This document shows positions 8,589-16,996 of a stretch of 64,000 bases of DNA, one piece after another. Under the pieces are notes generated by a model. The model was not told the origin of the DNA, made no database searches, and saw only the letters and a list, made by a program, of their open reading frames with translations. This stretch comes from an uncultured Oscillospiraceae bacterium (GTDB lineage Bacteria > Bacillota > Clostridia > Oscillospirales > Ruminococcaceae), in contig UQDG01000001.1 of assembly GCA_900539695.1 (NCBI GenBank), forward strand, positions 124,001 through 188,000. The letters run 5' to 3'. The position numbers were made by a program, and so were the translations under genes. Every line of letters begins with the position of its first letter. Within the stretch, counting starts at the first letter, position 1.

Positions 8589-9413
8589 TCAAGCCGCAAA
8601 ATAGTCACAGGTGGAATATACGACCGAAGAATTGATGTAATATTTGCCCGAGGAATAAGAACTAGAAGACTGTTGATTTGTTACATCAGGATCAGTTACC
8701 TGGATTGTTGCATTAGAAAGGTTATATCCGCTAACGCTCATAAAATGGCCGGAACTAATATTAATTGGCCATTTGCTCGTGTCATTATAGCTGGTCCGCT
8801 TTGTTCCTTGAATGGCACCTGTATGTAAGATTGGAGGGTTATTGTTGCTAATTACGCTGGCCATCATATTCAGCATTTGTTGGGAAGATGTATATGCACC
8901 ATTTTTCCACAAAGCCATATAAACAACCCCTGTAGGGTCACCGCCTTCTCCATACAAGCTAGTATTAATATAGTAAAACATCTTCGAAATCTCAAAGATG
9001 CCATTGGTTGGACTGTAACAATAGGTGGCCGGTTTACTAGCATCACTCATTTCCGACATAATTGTGGACAAATTTTTCACAAGACCATAATGAGCCAGTG
9101 TTTGTCGCACTGTAGAGGGACCACAGCTAACACCATTAGGTTGGCGCGTATGTGGGACATAAATTGTCATACTATTACTTGCCCGGGTTAAGGCAGACGG
9201 TCCAGAATCGCGAACACTCATTAAATAATCACACTTTTTCTTGGCGGCCTCTTTGTAAGCGTTTGAATAAGTTGGATTATCCAATATTTCCTGTAAGGTA
9301 TCCTGTAAGGTAGGCGGGTTACTATTTTCAGCGTAGGGTTCTGCTGCAAATGCACAAACCGTAAAAGTACAACTGAACATTAATGCGAGTAATAGTGAAA
9401 AGAAGTTTTTCAT
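8589..9413 (-). CDS. Secreted C39-like cysteine peptidase, agr locus A
   Basis: A 274-residue protein with a clear signal peptide (MKNFFSLLLALMFSCTFTVCAFA). After a helical pro-like region comes a C39_2-type papain-like domain: PHTRQPNGVSCGPSTVRQTL holds the oxyanion Gln region and the catalytic Cys, SGHFMSVSGYN the catalytic His, and QVTDPDV the Asp. Family members are secreted or surface cysteine peptidases. Unlike bacteriocin exporters it has no ABC transporter part. It follows agrD1 by 77 bases with no terminator, so it is probably transcribed from the agrB1 promoter and under quorum control. The substrate is unknown. Confidence 0.7.
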   Translation of the reverse strand: MKNFFSLLLALMFSCTFTVCAFAAEPYAENSNPPTLQDTLQEILDNPTYSNAYKEAAKKKCDYLMSVRDSGPSALTRASNSMTIYVPHTRQPNGVSCGPSTVRQTLAHYGLVKNLSTIMSEMSDASKPATYCYSPTNGIFEISKMFYYINTSLYGEGGDPTGVVYMALWKNGAYTSSQQMLNMMASVISNNNPPILHTGAIQGTKRTSYNDTSKWPINISSGHFMSVSGYNLSNATIQVTDPDVTNQQSSSSYSSGKYYINSSVVYSTCDYFAA

Positions 9414-9490
9414 AAATAACCTTCTTTCTTGTTCGTGTTGCGTCAGTTATTGTATCTTTGCATATGGGTGTTCTATCCATAGAGGCGGGG

Positions 9491-9649
9491 TTACTTCTTG
9501 GTTTCATTAGGATCTCTTGTTAGAGCTTCCGGCCGCTTGGGCTGATAGTTCCAGCCATAGCAGTCCACAGCGCCGCTGCGTTCCCGTTCCACCATCTTGT
9601 GCAGTGCCGAAGCCAGCGCTTCGGTGAATCGGTTGTCATTCTTGTTCAT
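9491..9649 (-). CDS. agrD: AgrD-type cyclic autoinducer precursor, predicted thiolactone
   Basis: A 52-residue peptide starting at the ATG at 9649, 8 bases after GGAGG, overlapping the end of agrB1. It has an amphipathic N-terminal helix (FTEALASALHKMVERER), a core DCYGWNY and a polar tail QPKRPEAL. This is the layout of AgrD-like precursors in Firmicutes, where AgrB cuts before the tail and the Cys forms a ring with the new C-terminus; here the ring would be C-Y-G-W-N-Y. The tail QPxRPE matches the second AgrD at 56288. Ring size and N-terminal trimming are inferred. Confidence 0.8.
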   Translation of the reverse strand: MNKNDNRFTEALASALHKMVERERSGAVDCYGWNYQPKRPEALTRDPNETKK

Positions 9650-10229
9650 GGGTAAAACCTCCATTCTGTATTTTTCCTGCAATCAGCATACTGGCCGCCA
9701 GGGTAACGGCCGCCGCTGCAGTTTTACTAAGCCAAACTCCCCAAGGGAGGAGTGGAAGCACGCTGAAAGCTACTGCCAATACGAGCAGCTCCCACATCAT
9801 CCGCTTCCGATTTCGATCGAGTTCTGCTGGCGTCATGGCAATGTGGGGGTCATTGCAAGGACCTGCCAGGCCAATCACAAGACAGGCGATCATTCCCACC
9901 AGTGAATGCCCCACCACCGGCCATTCGGCTGTAATCTGCGGGTATAAGAACAGACCGCACAGAACGATCAGCGAAGAATTTATCAGGCACCGTATAGCCG
10001 AGCCCGCATGGTGACCGCCGACGCGGTGCCGCAGGCTGGTAAAGACAACAAAGAACAGAACGGTGGAATATACATCCGAGACCAGGAGACCGATCAAAAA
10101 CAAAATCGGATAAAAGACTGCCGCCAGCAACCGGCGTTGTAATCCGTACACAGCCCACTCGTAGTCCTGCGCCGGGATCAGTTTTTTGGCCACAAAAAAG
10201 GATGCTATTTTCTGAGCCGGATGGAGCAT
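9636..10229 (-). CDS. agrB: AgrB-like integral membrane peptidase
   Basis: About 197 residues from the ATG at 10229, preceded by AGAGGTGAAG. It has five to six hydrophobic spans and the AgrB active-site region near residue 70: LRHRVGGHHAGSAIRCL, with catalytic His in GGHHA and Cys eight residues beyond His. AgrB cleaves the AgrD tail and forms the peptide ring. The canonical GGYHA is GGHHA here, a mild departure. It overlaps agrD1 by 14 bases, indicating translational coupling, and is driven from the repeat-bearing promoter at 10253-10317. Confidence 0.85.
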   Translation of the reverse strand: MLHPAQKIASFFVAKKLIPAQDYEWAVYGLQRRLLAAVFYPILFLIGLLVSDVYSTVLFFVVFTSLRHRVGGHHAGSAIRCLINSSLIVLCGLFLYPQITAEWPVVGHSLVGMIACLVIGLAGPCNDPHIAMTPAELDRNRKRMMWELLVLAVAFSVLPLLPWGVWLSKTAAAAVTLAASMLIAGKIQNGGFTHEQE

Positions 10230-10252
10230 AACCGCTTCACCTCTTTGGCTTA

Positions 10253-10317
10253 AAAATAGCATCCTGTTGCGAGTTGGCAAGGAATATGTCCCGAAACGTT
10301 CAAAATATGTCCCGAAA
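10253..10317 (-). promoter_or_regulatory. Quorum-regulated promoter of agrBD locus A
   Basis: On the minus strand two identical 14-base copies of TTTCGGGACATATT lie at 10304-10317 and 10283-10296, a period of 21 bases (two helical turns), as expected for a LytTR-type AgrA dimer. An extended -10 TGCTATTTT follows at 10261-10253, 24 bases after the GACAT of the near repeat. No good -35 box is present, which fits an activator-dependent promoter. The same layout stands at two sites in locus B. Confidence 0.75.
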
Positions 10318-10334
10318 TGACATGCGTAGAAAAA

Positions 10335-11681
10335 TCAAAGGGATTTTTGTGTAATTTGATCGTGCTCCGGCGCAGGCGAAATAGTCTGATGAAACAGTAC
10401 CGTGGAGAACTGGAACCAGCCGTCCTGGCACAGAATGGCCGGACAGGCGCCATGATCTGCCAAAATGGAGACGATGTTTTGCAGTCCATATCCATGCGCA
10501 AGTGGATCGGCCTTGGTCGTTACAGGCAACCCATTTTCCATTACGGGCGCTTTGTCAATGGTATTCATCACGGAAAGAATGGTTTTCTCCTCCGAACACT
10601 GAATCTTGACGCGAATCAATCGTGTTCCCTTCTGCGTCTTGCACGCCTCGATTGCGTTATCCAGCAGGTTGGAAAGTACAACTACCGTCTCTTTGTTGGA
10701 AAGCGGGAACTCGGCAAGATCGTTGATGGCAAAATCCACTTGAATCCCCAGTTCACAGGCCTGCGCATACTTTTGGTTCAAAATGGCGTCCACCACCGGG
10801 TTGTTGGAATGGACAGCCAACGCATCCAATTGACCTGTCTCGGAGATTTCCGCCAGGTACTGCCTGGCGGCCGCCAAATTTTCCTCCTGCAGCAAACCGC
10901 CGAGAACCGAGAGATGGTGTTTGAAATCGTGGGTCTGCTTACGTTGGGCGGTTTGGGCCTCCAGCAAAACCTGCGTTTTTTCCAATTGAGTTTCGAACTG
11001 GTGTTGGAGTGCCACGTTTTGCTTTCGCTCCTCGGCTTCCTGCTCAATGTGGTGCAGCAGGCCCATCAAAACAGCGTTGGCGGCCACCAATTCCAGTGCG
11101 TTTACGATGGCCCAGTGACTGACGCTGTGGTCTTTGGCCGTTACCTGGAAAAGAAATGTTATGGTTCCTAGTGACACCAGCGGAAAAACCAGCATAGCCA
11201 AAAAGCCGGATACTGAAATTTTCTCAATTTTTGTCCATGACTGCGCAAATCGCCAAATGGCAAAAGAAACCACAAAGATAACAATATAAGAGAACAATGC
11301 ACAAATCATATAAAGCTGCGGGTCAGCAAATATCTGCTCTCGCGGCATCCCCACCCAGTTGCAGAACAGAAAGATGGCTGCCGTATCCAGGGCCAGCATA
11401 ATGACATAGCTGAAAACTGCACACAAGCATTGCGTCAGAATCTTGCCCTCATAGCAAGCATGGCAAAAGACGGTGAACACCATGACTAGCAGAATCGCCT
11501 TGATCGGGAATTCCCTGATAACGGGCACCACGGTGATGAGATAGCCTGCGGCCAATGTTCCCAGGAATGCCAACACCAACTGCCGCTTTGCGCAGGTCCG
11601 TCGGAACAACGCGGTACACAACAGCAGGCAGGAAATATGTCCAATCAAATCCACGGTCAGTAAGGATATTTGTTCGATCAT
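10335..11681 (-). CDS. agrC: AgrC-like sensor histidine kinase
   Basis: 448 residues, starting at the ATG at 11681 within the end of agrA1 (4-base overlap). Residues 1-190 form six to seven membrane spans, the peptide-sensing part. A coiled linker (EQEAEERKQNVALQHQ) leads to the dimerisation site THDFKHHLSVLGGLL with the phospho-accepting His, and a GHKL ATPase domain with the N-box LSNLLDNAIEACK and the G-box HGYGLQNIVSI. This is the standard AgrC/ComD architecture. It would sense the ring peptide from agrD1 and phosphorylate the adjacent LytTR regulator. Confidence 0.88.
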   Translation of the reverse strand: MIEQISLLTVDLIGHISCLLLCTALFRRTCAKRQLVLAFLGTLAAGYLITVVPVIREFPIKAILLVMVFTVFCHACYEGKILTQCLCAVFSYVIMLALDTAAIFLFCNWVGMPREQIFADPQLYMICALFSYIVIFVVSFAIWRFAQSWTKIEKISVSGFLAMLVFPLVSLGTITFLFQVTAKDHSVSHWAIVNALELVAANAVLMGLLHHIEQEAEERKQNVALQHQFETQLEKTQVLLEAQTAQRKQTHDFKHHLSVLGGLLQEENLAAARQYLAEISETGQLDALAVHSNNPVVDAILNQKYAQACELGIQVDFAINDLAEFPLSNKETVVVLSNLLDNAIEACKTQKGTRLIRVKIQCSEEKTILSVMNTIDKAPVMENGLPVTTKADPLAHGYGLQNIVSILADHGACPAILCQDGWFQFSTVLFHQTISPAPEHDQITQKSL

Positions 11682-12391
11682 AAAGCGCCCACCCATAAGT
11701 TGTATGTCTGCATAATTTCGTTGCTGTTCTGTTTGCTGACCGGGAGGTCCGTGCCATCGGTCAAAGTCAGATGGGTTCGGTTGAGAAAGCAGATATGCCG
11801 CATGTTGACCAGGATCGTCCGGTACGTTCGCAAAAAGCCCTGAGTGCCGAGCCGTGCTTCCACATCACCGAGCGATTCATTGCAATCATACGAAGCTCGG
11901 TTGTTGTTTTGAAGGTGGTACGTTACCTTGCGCTTCTGTCCCTCGACATAGAGAATGTCCTCAAACTTGACCATCACATTGCCTGCGTCGGTGACAATGG
12001 CATACCGCAGGTGTTTTTCCCGCACCTTCTTGACGGCCTCGCTCATCACCCGGTCAAAAGCCTGCTCCAGGTGGTTTTTGAGCAGATACCGAATCGCGTC
12101 CACCTCATAACCGAACGGAGCATACTCCACATACTCCGAGACAAAGATCAGCACGATTTGTGGATTGGTAGCTCGCAGCTGCGAGGCGACTTCAATGCCG
12201 TTCGTGCTATGCAGATCGACGTCCAATAACGCGATGTCATACGGTGAGGTGATGCTTTTCAGCAGCTTTTCGCCCGATTGATAAAGATCGAGTCTGTATT
12301 TGACATTAATCTTTTTCAAGTAACCCCTTGTCAATGTCTCAATTTTTTGAAGCCACAACTGGCTGTCATCACATATGGCAATTCTGAGCAT
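11678..12391 (-). CDS. agrA: AgrA-like LytTR response regulator
   Basis: 237 residues from the ATG at 12391, after CAGGGGGAAATC. Receiver domain: acidic pair in AICDDSQ, phospho-acceptor Asp in IALLDVDLHSTNG, conserved Ser and Lys in IFVSEYVEYA and YLLKNH. The LytTR DNA-binding domain spans about 140-237 (FEDILYVEGQKRKVTYH, then FLRTYRTILVNMRHI). LytTR regulators bind direct repeats spaced by about two helical turns, which is what stands upstream of agrB1. First gene of the agr A operon. Confidence 0.88.
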   Translation of the reverse strand: MLRIAICDDSQLWLQKIETLTRGYLKKINVKYRLDLYQSGEKLLKSITSPYDIALLDVDLHSTNGIEVASQLRATNPQIVLIFVSEYVEYAPFGYEVDAIRYLLKNHLEQAFDRVMSEAVKKVREKHLRYAIVTDAGNVMVKFEDILYVEGQKRKVTYHLQNNNRASYDCNESLGDVEARLGTQGFLRTYRTILVNMRHICFLNRTHLTLTDGTDLPVSKQNSNEIMQTYNLWVGAL

Positions 12392-12478
12392 ACGATGATT
12401 TCCCCCTGGCTGGAATGCCAAACAGCACCGCAAACAGCGCTGCCGCGCTGTGCCGGACAAGCGAGGTGCTGTTTTTCC

Positions 12479-12508
12479 ATTTTACCTTGTGTCAGCTCGG
12501 TTTGTAAA
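12479..12508 (-). promoter_or_regulatory. Promoter of agrA-agrC, locus A
   Basis: On the minus strand TTTACA (12508-12503) and TAAAAT (12484-12479) are 18 bases apart, about 90 bases before the agrA1 start. The leader holds a GC-rich hairpin around 12420-12470. Confidence 0.5.
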
Positions 12509-12536
12509 GTCGTTTGTGCGGTATTATGAGTTAGTA

Positions 12537-13079
12537 TTATGGGTCATTCTGAGAATTCTGCAAAAGGAGCTGCCTGGCCCGATGAATGCGGGTTTTGACG
12601 GCCGCGGCGCTGCTATTTGTTATGTGCGCAATCTCCTTGATGGAATACCCCTGCACACGCAAAATCAAGGCGGTGCGGTAAACGGGTGGCATCTCATCGA
12701 GGCTTTTCAACGTTGTTTCCAACCGCATTTTGGTTAATACGACATCCGCAGCATCTTCATGTAGGGATGCTGGTTCCACATCCACCGCGTCATAAGATAA
12801 CGCACTTCGGCGATCCCACTTGCGCATGAAGTCGATGGTGCGATTCCGTGTGACCATGCGCAGGTAATAGGCGAGCTGTTTGGCGTTGTCCGTGCGGATG
12901 GAATCGATCTTCTCAATCAGCTCGAGGCAGGTCTCGTGCAGCGCATCCTCGGCAAGTTTATCATCATGGGTGATGGCGCGCGCCACCTGGTACATCATCC
13001 CGTAGTAGGTGGTGTAAATTTCGGTGAATTTATCCTTCTGCTCCTCAGTGTCGAGAATGGCGACATAAAAGGCAAGCAT
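12537..13079 (-). CDS. ECF-type RNA polymerase sigma factor
   Basis: About 180 residues from the ATG at 13079, preceded by GGAGG. Region 2 runs through YYGMMYQVARAITHDDKLAEDALHETCL to NRTIDFMRKW; region 4 lies near the end (MPPVYRTALILRVQGYSIKEIAHI, then VKTRIHRARQLLL). This is the usual length and layout of an extracytoplasmic-function sigma factor. No anti-sigma gene directly follows; a small secreted protein lies upstream on the same strand. It is close in sequence to the broken sigma gene at 14460-15017, so the two may be duplicates. Confidence 0.85.
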   Translation of the reverse strand: MLAFYVAILDTEEQKDKFTEIYTTYYGMMYQVARAITHDDKLAEDALHETCLELIEKIDSIRTDNAKQLAYYLRMVTRNRTIDFMRKWDRRSALSYDAVDVEPASLHEDAADVVLTKMRLETTLKSLDEMPPVYRTALILRVQGYSIKEIAHITNSSAAAVKTRIHRARQLLLQNSQNDP

Positions 13080-13259
13080 ATCCACATCCTCCATACAAGA
13101 GATATAAATGCGTATACTATATATTCGTACGTATGCTTTGGGGATGTGGTTTCATATTTCGACTACAGCCAGGAAGGTTTGGCAGGCCATCCCGGCTGTA
13201 TTTTAGAGGTTCCCGTGTTTGGATTGTGGAAGGTTTAAGGGAGCGGGCGGACGCTGGGG

Positions 13260-13646
13260 TCAGCAGCGCTTTTCAAAGTCGGTTGAAACGGTTTCGGTTA
13301 CACCGTTTCGGGTGACTTTGGCGGTGGTGTTTAGTTTGTACGTTGTCCCGGATTTAATGGCATAATAACCGACAAACTCATGGCGAGGACCGTTGTAAGT
13401 CTCACTGACCTGAGATACCTGCGTATAGTTTCCGAAAAAGCCCTTTTCATATAGTGTAAGCGTACATTCTATTTTTGTTGTACCCTCCAAAGCAATAATA
13501 GCACTTGTATAGCTTCCATCATACGCCGACATACTAGGGCTGATGGATGCTACATTCCGCCAACGGGGCTCCGCAGCAAGAGCCGTTGTGCTGACAATAC
13601 CAAGCAGAAGAGTTATAGCAAGCAGACTGCGCAAAAACTTTTTCAT
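13260..13646 (-). CDS. Small secreted protein of unknown function
   Basis: 128 residues from the ATG at 13646, with AGAGGTG upstream. The N-terminus is a signal peptide (MKKFLRSLLAITLLLGIVSTTALA). The mature part of about 100 residues is predicted beta-rich (TTKIECTLTLYEKGFFGNY, TYKLNTTAKVTRNG) and resembles small immunoglobulin-like secreted proteins of clostridia, but I cannot name the family. It lies between the two sigma-factor loci and could be a target or a signal for them; that is inference. Confidence 0.55.
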   Translation of the reverse strand: MKKFLRSLLAITLLLGIVSTTALAAEPRWRNVASISPSMSAYDGSYTSAIIALEGTTKIECTLTLYEKGFFGNYTQVSQVSETYNGPRHEFVGYYAIKSGTTYKLNTTAKVTRNGVTETVSTDFEKRC

Positions 13647-13747
13647 GATATGTACACCTCTTTTGTATGGAAACCTCATACCTTCTATTCGTATGAAAAT
13701 GAAAAAGGTTACACCCATAAATAACATTTTTGAAATTTATCTTGCTG

Positions 13748-14482
13748 TCATCCATTTGATGAACTATCCAACTTTATCCCTTCAGCGACACTGATTATCT
13801 CGGATAAGTCAGAACTGGAACTCACTTGATAGGTTAAGCCATCATTCTGCCATACTAATACATTACTCCCGTCTATAGTGGAACCCAAAACAGCGTCGAT
13901 TCCATCAAAAGAAATCTGATAATAATGGGTATATTCGTCATCAACAAAAGTTGATTGTTTATCTTGTATGGGCAATATCCGTACTGTTAACCATTCGCCG
14001 TTTTCTGATTGATACTCATTCCAAAAACTGGTGTTTGATGTTCTATTAGAAGGCGTCTCTGTAAACCCTTCCGGCAAATAGGTCAATTCAACATTTTGGA
14101 GCAGAATCACTGCATTTGGATCATCTTCCTTGGAATAGAGGATCTCCACAAACTGATCCCGCCAATTCAGCACGGTGGATACCACCGCCTCCTGCACAGC
14201 CTGCACAGGCATCAGTATGCAAGCAAACGCCGTCACGACCGTCGTGGCCACCACGAACAGCCGCTTTGTAGCGCGCCAGGCACCTTTACGTTCCTGTTTC
14301 CGTTTGGCCTGCTTGAGCAGCCTGTCCATCTTCTTCTGAAATTCTTCCGAAGGATGGAAGGCCGCGTTCATCTCTTCCAGACTCGGCATGGCGGATAGCT
14401 CCCGATCTTCAGCCTCAGCCACTACAAGTGCAATCAAGGCATCTGGCGAGATACGGATTTCACGGTTTTCCTGCTGATTCAT
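13748..14482 (-). CDS. Anti-sigma factor-like membrane protein with DUF4367-type outside domain
   Basis: 244 residues. A cytoplasmic N-terminus (about 1-72, rich in E, K and R) is followed by one membrane span (LFVVATTVVTAFACILMPVQA) and an outside domain with LTYLPEGFTETPSNR and NDGLTYQVSSSSDLSE, the hallmark of DUF4367 domains of clostridial anti-sigma factors. Its start overlaps the end of the sigma gene at 14460 by 23 bases, the typical sigma/anti-sigma pairing. The partner sigma gene carries an amber stop, so the pair may no longer work. Confidence 0.75.
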   Translation of the reverse strand: MNQQENREIRISPDALIALVVAEAEDRELSAMPSLEEMNAAFHPSEEFQKKMDRLLKQAKRKQERKGAWRATKRLFVVATTVVTAFACILMPVQAVQEAVVSTVLNWRDQFVEILYSKEDDPNAVILLQNVELTYLPEGFTETPSNRTSNTSFWNEYQSENGEWLTVRILPIQDKQSTFVDDEYTHYYQISFDGIDAVLGSTIDGSNVLVWQNDGLTYQVSSSSDLSEIISVAEGIKLDSSSNG

Positions 14483-15017
14483 CTTGTGCCTCCATTTCTT
14501 TCAGAATCATCTGCCTTGCCCGGTGAAGCCGTACTTTTGCATTCTGCGGCGTGATTTCCAAAATTTCGGCAATTTCCTGGATGGAGTATCCCATCATGCG
14601 CAAATCCAAAGGGTCTCTGTACTTGTCATCCATCTGTTTCACAAAAGCAACCAGCTCCTAAAAAGCGATTGCGTTCAGCGCAACGTCCTCGGGGCCATTC
14701 TCGGTTGTGGGATGATTCGCAAGCTCATCATCGCTCGTTGGCTTCATCTTGTTCAGTTTGCGCACGGCGTCCACCGCTTTGCTGTGTGTTAACAGTACAA
14801 GAAAACGTTTGAGCTTCTTTGCGTCATCGATTTCCACTTCATCTATTATCCGTATCAGACGCAAAAAGGTTTCATGTACGGCGTCCTCCGCCAAATAGTG
14901 TTCTCCCACCACACCGATGGCTACATGGTACATCATCCCTGCATAGTTTTCATAAATATAGGCGATTTTATCTTTCTGTTCCGCTGTTTCCAGCATCGCC
15001 ATATACATCCAAAGCAT
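14460..15017 (-). pseudogene. ECF-type sigma factor interrupted by an in-frame TAG
   Basis: From the ATG at 15017 (ribosome site GGAG) region 2 is intact (YENYAGMMYHVAIGVVGEHYLAEDAVHETFL, SKAVDAVRKLNK). At 14660-14658 the frame meets TAG after NAIAF, then continues without shift as ELVAFVKQMDDKYRDPLDL into region 4 (MMGYSIQEIAEIL, AKVRLHRARQMIL). One base change would restore a normal sigma factor. The lesion separates core-binding region 2 from -35-binding region 4. Either it is a recent nonsense mutation or the stop is read through. Confidence 0.8.
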
Positions 15018-15033
15018 ATAAGTTGCTCCTGTT

Positions 15034-15381
15034 TTATGTGTCGCTTTCCCCGCCGATGTCCTGCTGCAAGAACCAAGTGACATAATTGGCAATGAACTGC
15101 TTTTGCTTGAGCGAACAGTGATCCAGTTGATACATCAGCTCCTCCGAAAAGAATTTTCTTTGGGGTAACTGCGTGGCTGGCAGCAGGGTGTAAATTGAAC
15201 AGTCCAATGCATCGGCGATTCTGTACAGATATTCGATTGATACCTTGTTTTTTGCCCGTTCCAAACGACTGATATATTGCATGGTTGTACTTAAATTTTC
15301 TGCGAACTCTTCTCGCGTCAGGCCGTGGGCTTTTCGCTGTTGCCGGATGCGTTTGCCGATTTCAAGATAGATATTTTCCAA
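15034..15381 (-). CDS. XRE-family helix-turn-helix regulator
   Basis: About 115 residues. The HTH_3 domain occupies residues 5-65 (IGKRIRQQRKAHGLTREEFAENL, YISRLERAKNKVSIEYLYRIADAL). No ATG is available; I favour the TTG at 15381 because GAGGTG lies seven bases upstream, though a GTG at 15390 is possible. The C-terminus is helical with no known effector site. It lies just before the sigma/anti-sigma pair on the same strand (17 bases), and may control it. Confidence 0.75.
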   Translation of the reverse strand: MENIYLEIGKRIRQQRKAHGLTREEFAENLSTTMQYISRLERAKNKVSIEYLYRIADALDCSIYTLLPATQLPQRKFFSEELMYQLDHCSLKQKQFIANYVTWFLQQDIGGESDT

Positions 15382-15431
15382 ACTTCTCACCTCAAAATAA
15401 GCGTAGCAGGTGCCGTTGCGAAAATTGAGCG

Positions 15432-15503
15432 CTACTTTTGGTTAGTATTAGTCAATATATGAAAATCATACTGCATAGCACTGATTTCAAGCGTTTTGTT
15501 CAT
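15432..15503 (-). CDS. Possible 23-residue small ORF
   Basis: ATG at 15503 preceded by CAGGAG at a good distance codes MNKTLEISAMQYDFHILTNT plus NQK and a TAG at 15432. It lies about 50 bases upstream of the XRE gene on the same strand and could be a leader peptide or a small protein. The only support is the ribosome site and position. Confidence 0.35.
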   Translation of the reverse strand: MNKTLEISAMQYDFHILTNTNQK

Positions 15504-15573
15504 GGCGGACTCCTGTGTTTTTACTTACTTTGCCCATTATAGCGCACCCGCCGGGGAAATGCAAACAAATAAA

Positions 15574-15643
15574 TAATGCGTATTATTGCGTATAAGAAAA
15601 AATAATGCGTAAATTTGTTGGGAAATGACGTATTCAAAACGTA
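15574..15643. repeat. Iterons upstream of parM-like gene, candidate partition site
   Basis: TAATGCGTA at 15574-15582 and 15603-15611, TATTGCGTA at 15584-15592, and weaker copies AATGACGTA (15624-15632) and AAACGTA (15637-15643) cluster 40-100 bases before the actin-like gene. Type II partition systems place the centromere parC, bound by ParR, in this position. Confidence 0.5.
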
Positions 15644-15678
15644 TAAGGTAAATATAAGCATCGAAGGGAGTTGATGTT

Positions 15679-16596
15679 ATGCTTATTGCTATCGACCACG
15701 GCAACAAACAGGTCAAAACCGTCCATGGAAACGCCATTGTTTCCGGTGTACAAAAAAGCAAAACCAGACCTTACGGCAGGGATATACTGAAATACGGCGG
15801 CAGTTACTATACGCTGTCAGCGCAGCGTATCCCGTACCAGAAGGACAAAACCACAGACGAGCGGTTCTTTATCCTGTCGCTATTTGCCATTGCGGAGGAA
15901 ATCGAAGCACAGAACGCTTATACTTCCGGGCTGATGCCCATTGACCTTGCCATCGGACTGCCGCCCGCACATTTCGGCACACAGAACAAGGCATTCGTGC
16001 GTTACTTCAAACGCAAGGAACCCATCTACTTCTCCTACCGTGACAAGCTGTACAGCATCCTGATCCGCGATGTGCAGTGCTATCCGCAGGCGTTTGCAGC
16101 GGCGGCCATGATGTTGGGCGAGCTGGCAACCGTGCCGCGCGCGCTGATTCTGGACGTGGGAGGCTTTACAGCGGACTATCTGATGCTGAAGAACGGCCAC
16201 GCCGACCTGTCTACCTGTGACTCGCTGGAAAATGGCGTGATCCTGCTGTACAACCGTATCCGCTCCAAGGCGAGCTCGGACTTGGATGTTCTGCTGGAGG
16301 AAACGGATGTGGATGCTATTCTCTTGCAGGGGCAGGGAAGCAGTTACGGGGAAGAAGTCGCCGCGCTGGTGGAATATCAGGCGCAGGAGTTTGTCAATGA
16401 TATGCTGGGTGCATTGCGCGAGCGTCAGCTTGACCTGCGCACGGGACGAGTGATTTTCGTAGGCGGCGGTGCCTGCCTGCTGCGGCGGCAAATCGAAACA
16501 TCCGGAAAGGTGGCACACCCCGTCTTTGTGGAGGACGTGAATGCCAATGCCAAGGGCTTTGAGTATCTTTACCGCTGCACCGTGACAGGGGAGTGA
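15679..16596 (+). CDS. ParM/StbA-like actin-type partition ATPase
   Basis: 305 residues with a GAAGGGAG ribosome site. Actin-fold landmarks: phosphate-1 loop AIDHGNKQVKT at the N-terminus, phosphate-2 loop ALILDVGGFTADYL near residue 160, and the adenosine motif VIFVGGGACLL near residue 260. This matches the plasmid segregation ParM/StbA group. It forms an operon with the ParR-like gene six bases downstream. Partition genes on an integrated element suggest a replicating circular stage or that the element behaves partly as a plasmid. Confidence 0.8.
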   Translation: MLIAIDHGNKQVKTVHGNAIVSGVQKSKTRPYGRDILKYGGSYYTLSAQRIPYQKDKTTDERFFILSLFAIAEEIEAQNAYTSGLMPIDLAIGLPPAHFGTQNKAFVRYFKRKEPIYFSYRDKLYSILIRDVQCYPQAFAAAAMMLGELATVPRALILDVGGFTADYLMLKNGHADLSTCDSLENGVILLYNRIRSKASSDLDVLLEETDVDAILLQGQGSSYGEEVAALVEYQAQEFVNDMLGALRERQLDLRTGRVIFVGGGACLLRRQIETSGKVAHPVFVEDVNANAKGFEYLYRCTVTGE

Positions 16597-16602
16597 TGAA
16601 CC

Positions 16603-16923
16603 ATGAAGCTGAAAAAGGACCGGGGGCGCTTTACGGTTCGCTTCGACATGGAAAATCCAGACCATGTGCGTGCCGTAGAATACTTGGAACGGCAGCGTGA
16701 CAGGGGCAAAGCACAGTATCTTGCCGATGCAATTCTATGCTATGAAAAGGCAGATGCGAAGTCTTTTCAGCAGACGGACCGCGCCTTGATTGAGCAAATC
16801 GTGCAGGAATACTTAGAAAAGCAGACCATGGGACGCACTCGGAATTCGCAGAAAGAAGAGCCATCTATATCTTCGCCGCCAATAGATTTGATAGCCAGTG
16901 CTTTGGCCGATTTTAGAGGCTGA
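16603..16923 (+). CDS. ParR-like DNA-binding partner of the actin-type ATPase
   Basis: 106 residues. The N-terminus (GRFTVRFDMENPDHVRAVEYLER) looks like a ribbon-helix-helix DNA-binding domain and is followed by helices and a disordered acidic tail ending in a short hydrophobic helix (IDLIASALADF), the sort of C-terminal peptide that contacts ParM filaments. Position right after the actin-like gene and before a strong terminator supports the ParR role. Sequence alone is not decisive because ParR proteins are very divergent. Confidence 0.6.
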   Translation: MKLKKDRGRFTVRFDMENPDHVRAVEYLERQRDRGKAQYLADAILCYEKADAKSFQQTDRALIEQIVQEYLEKQTMGRTRNSQKEEPSISSPPIDLIASALADFRG

Positions 16924-16948
16924 CACATATAGTGAGTATAATAAGCAG

Positions 16949-16988
16949 CAATCCCCAAGGCGGCATCCTTGGGGATTGTTGTTATTTG
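16949..16988 (+). terminator. Terminator of the partition operon
   Basis: CAATCCCCAAGG (16949-16960) pairs perfectly with CCTTGGGGATTG (16967-16978) and is followed by TTGTTATTT. Confidence 0.8.
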
Positions 16989-16996
16989 GCGCCTGT

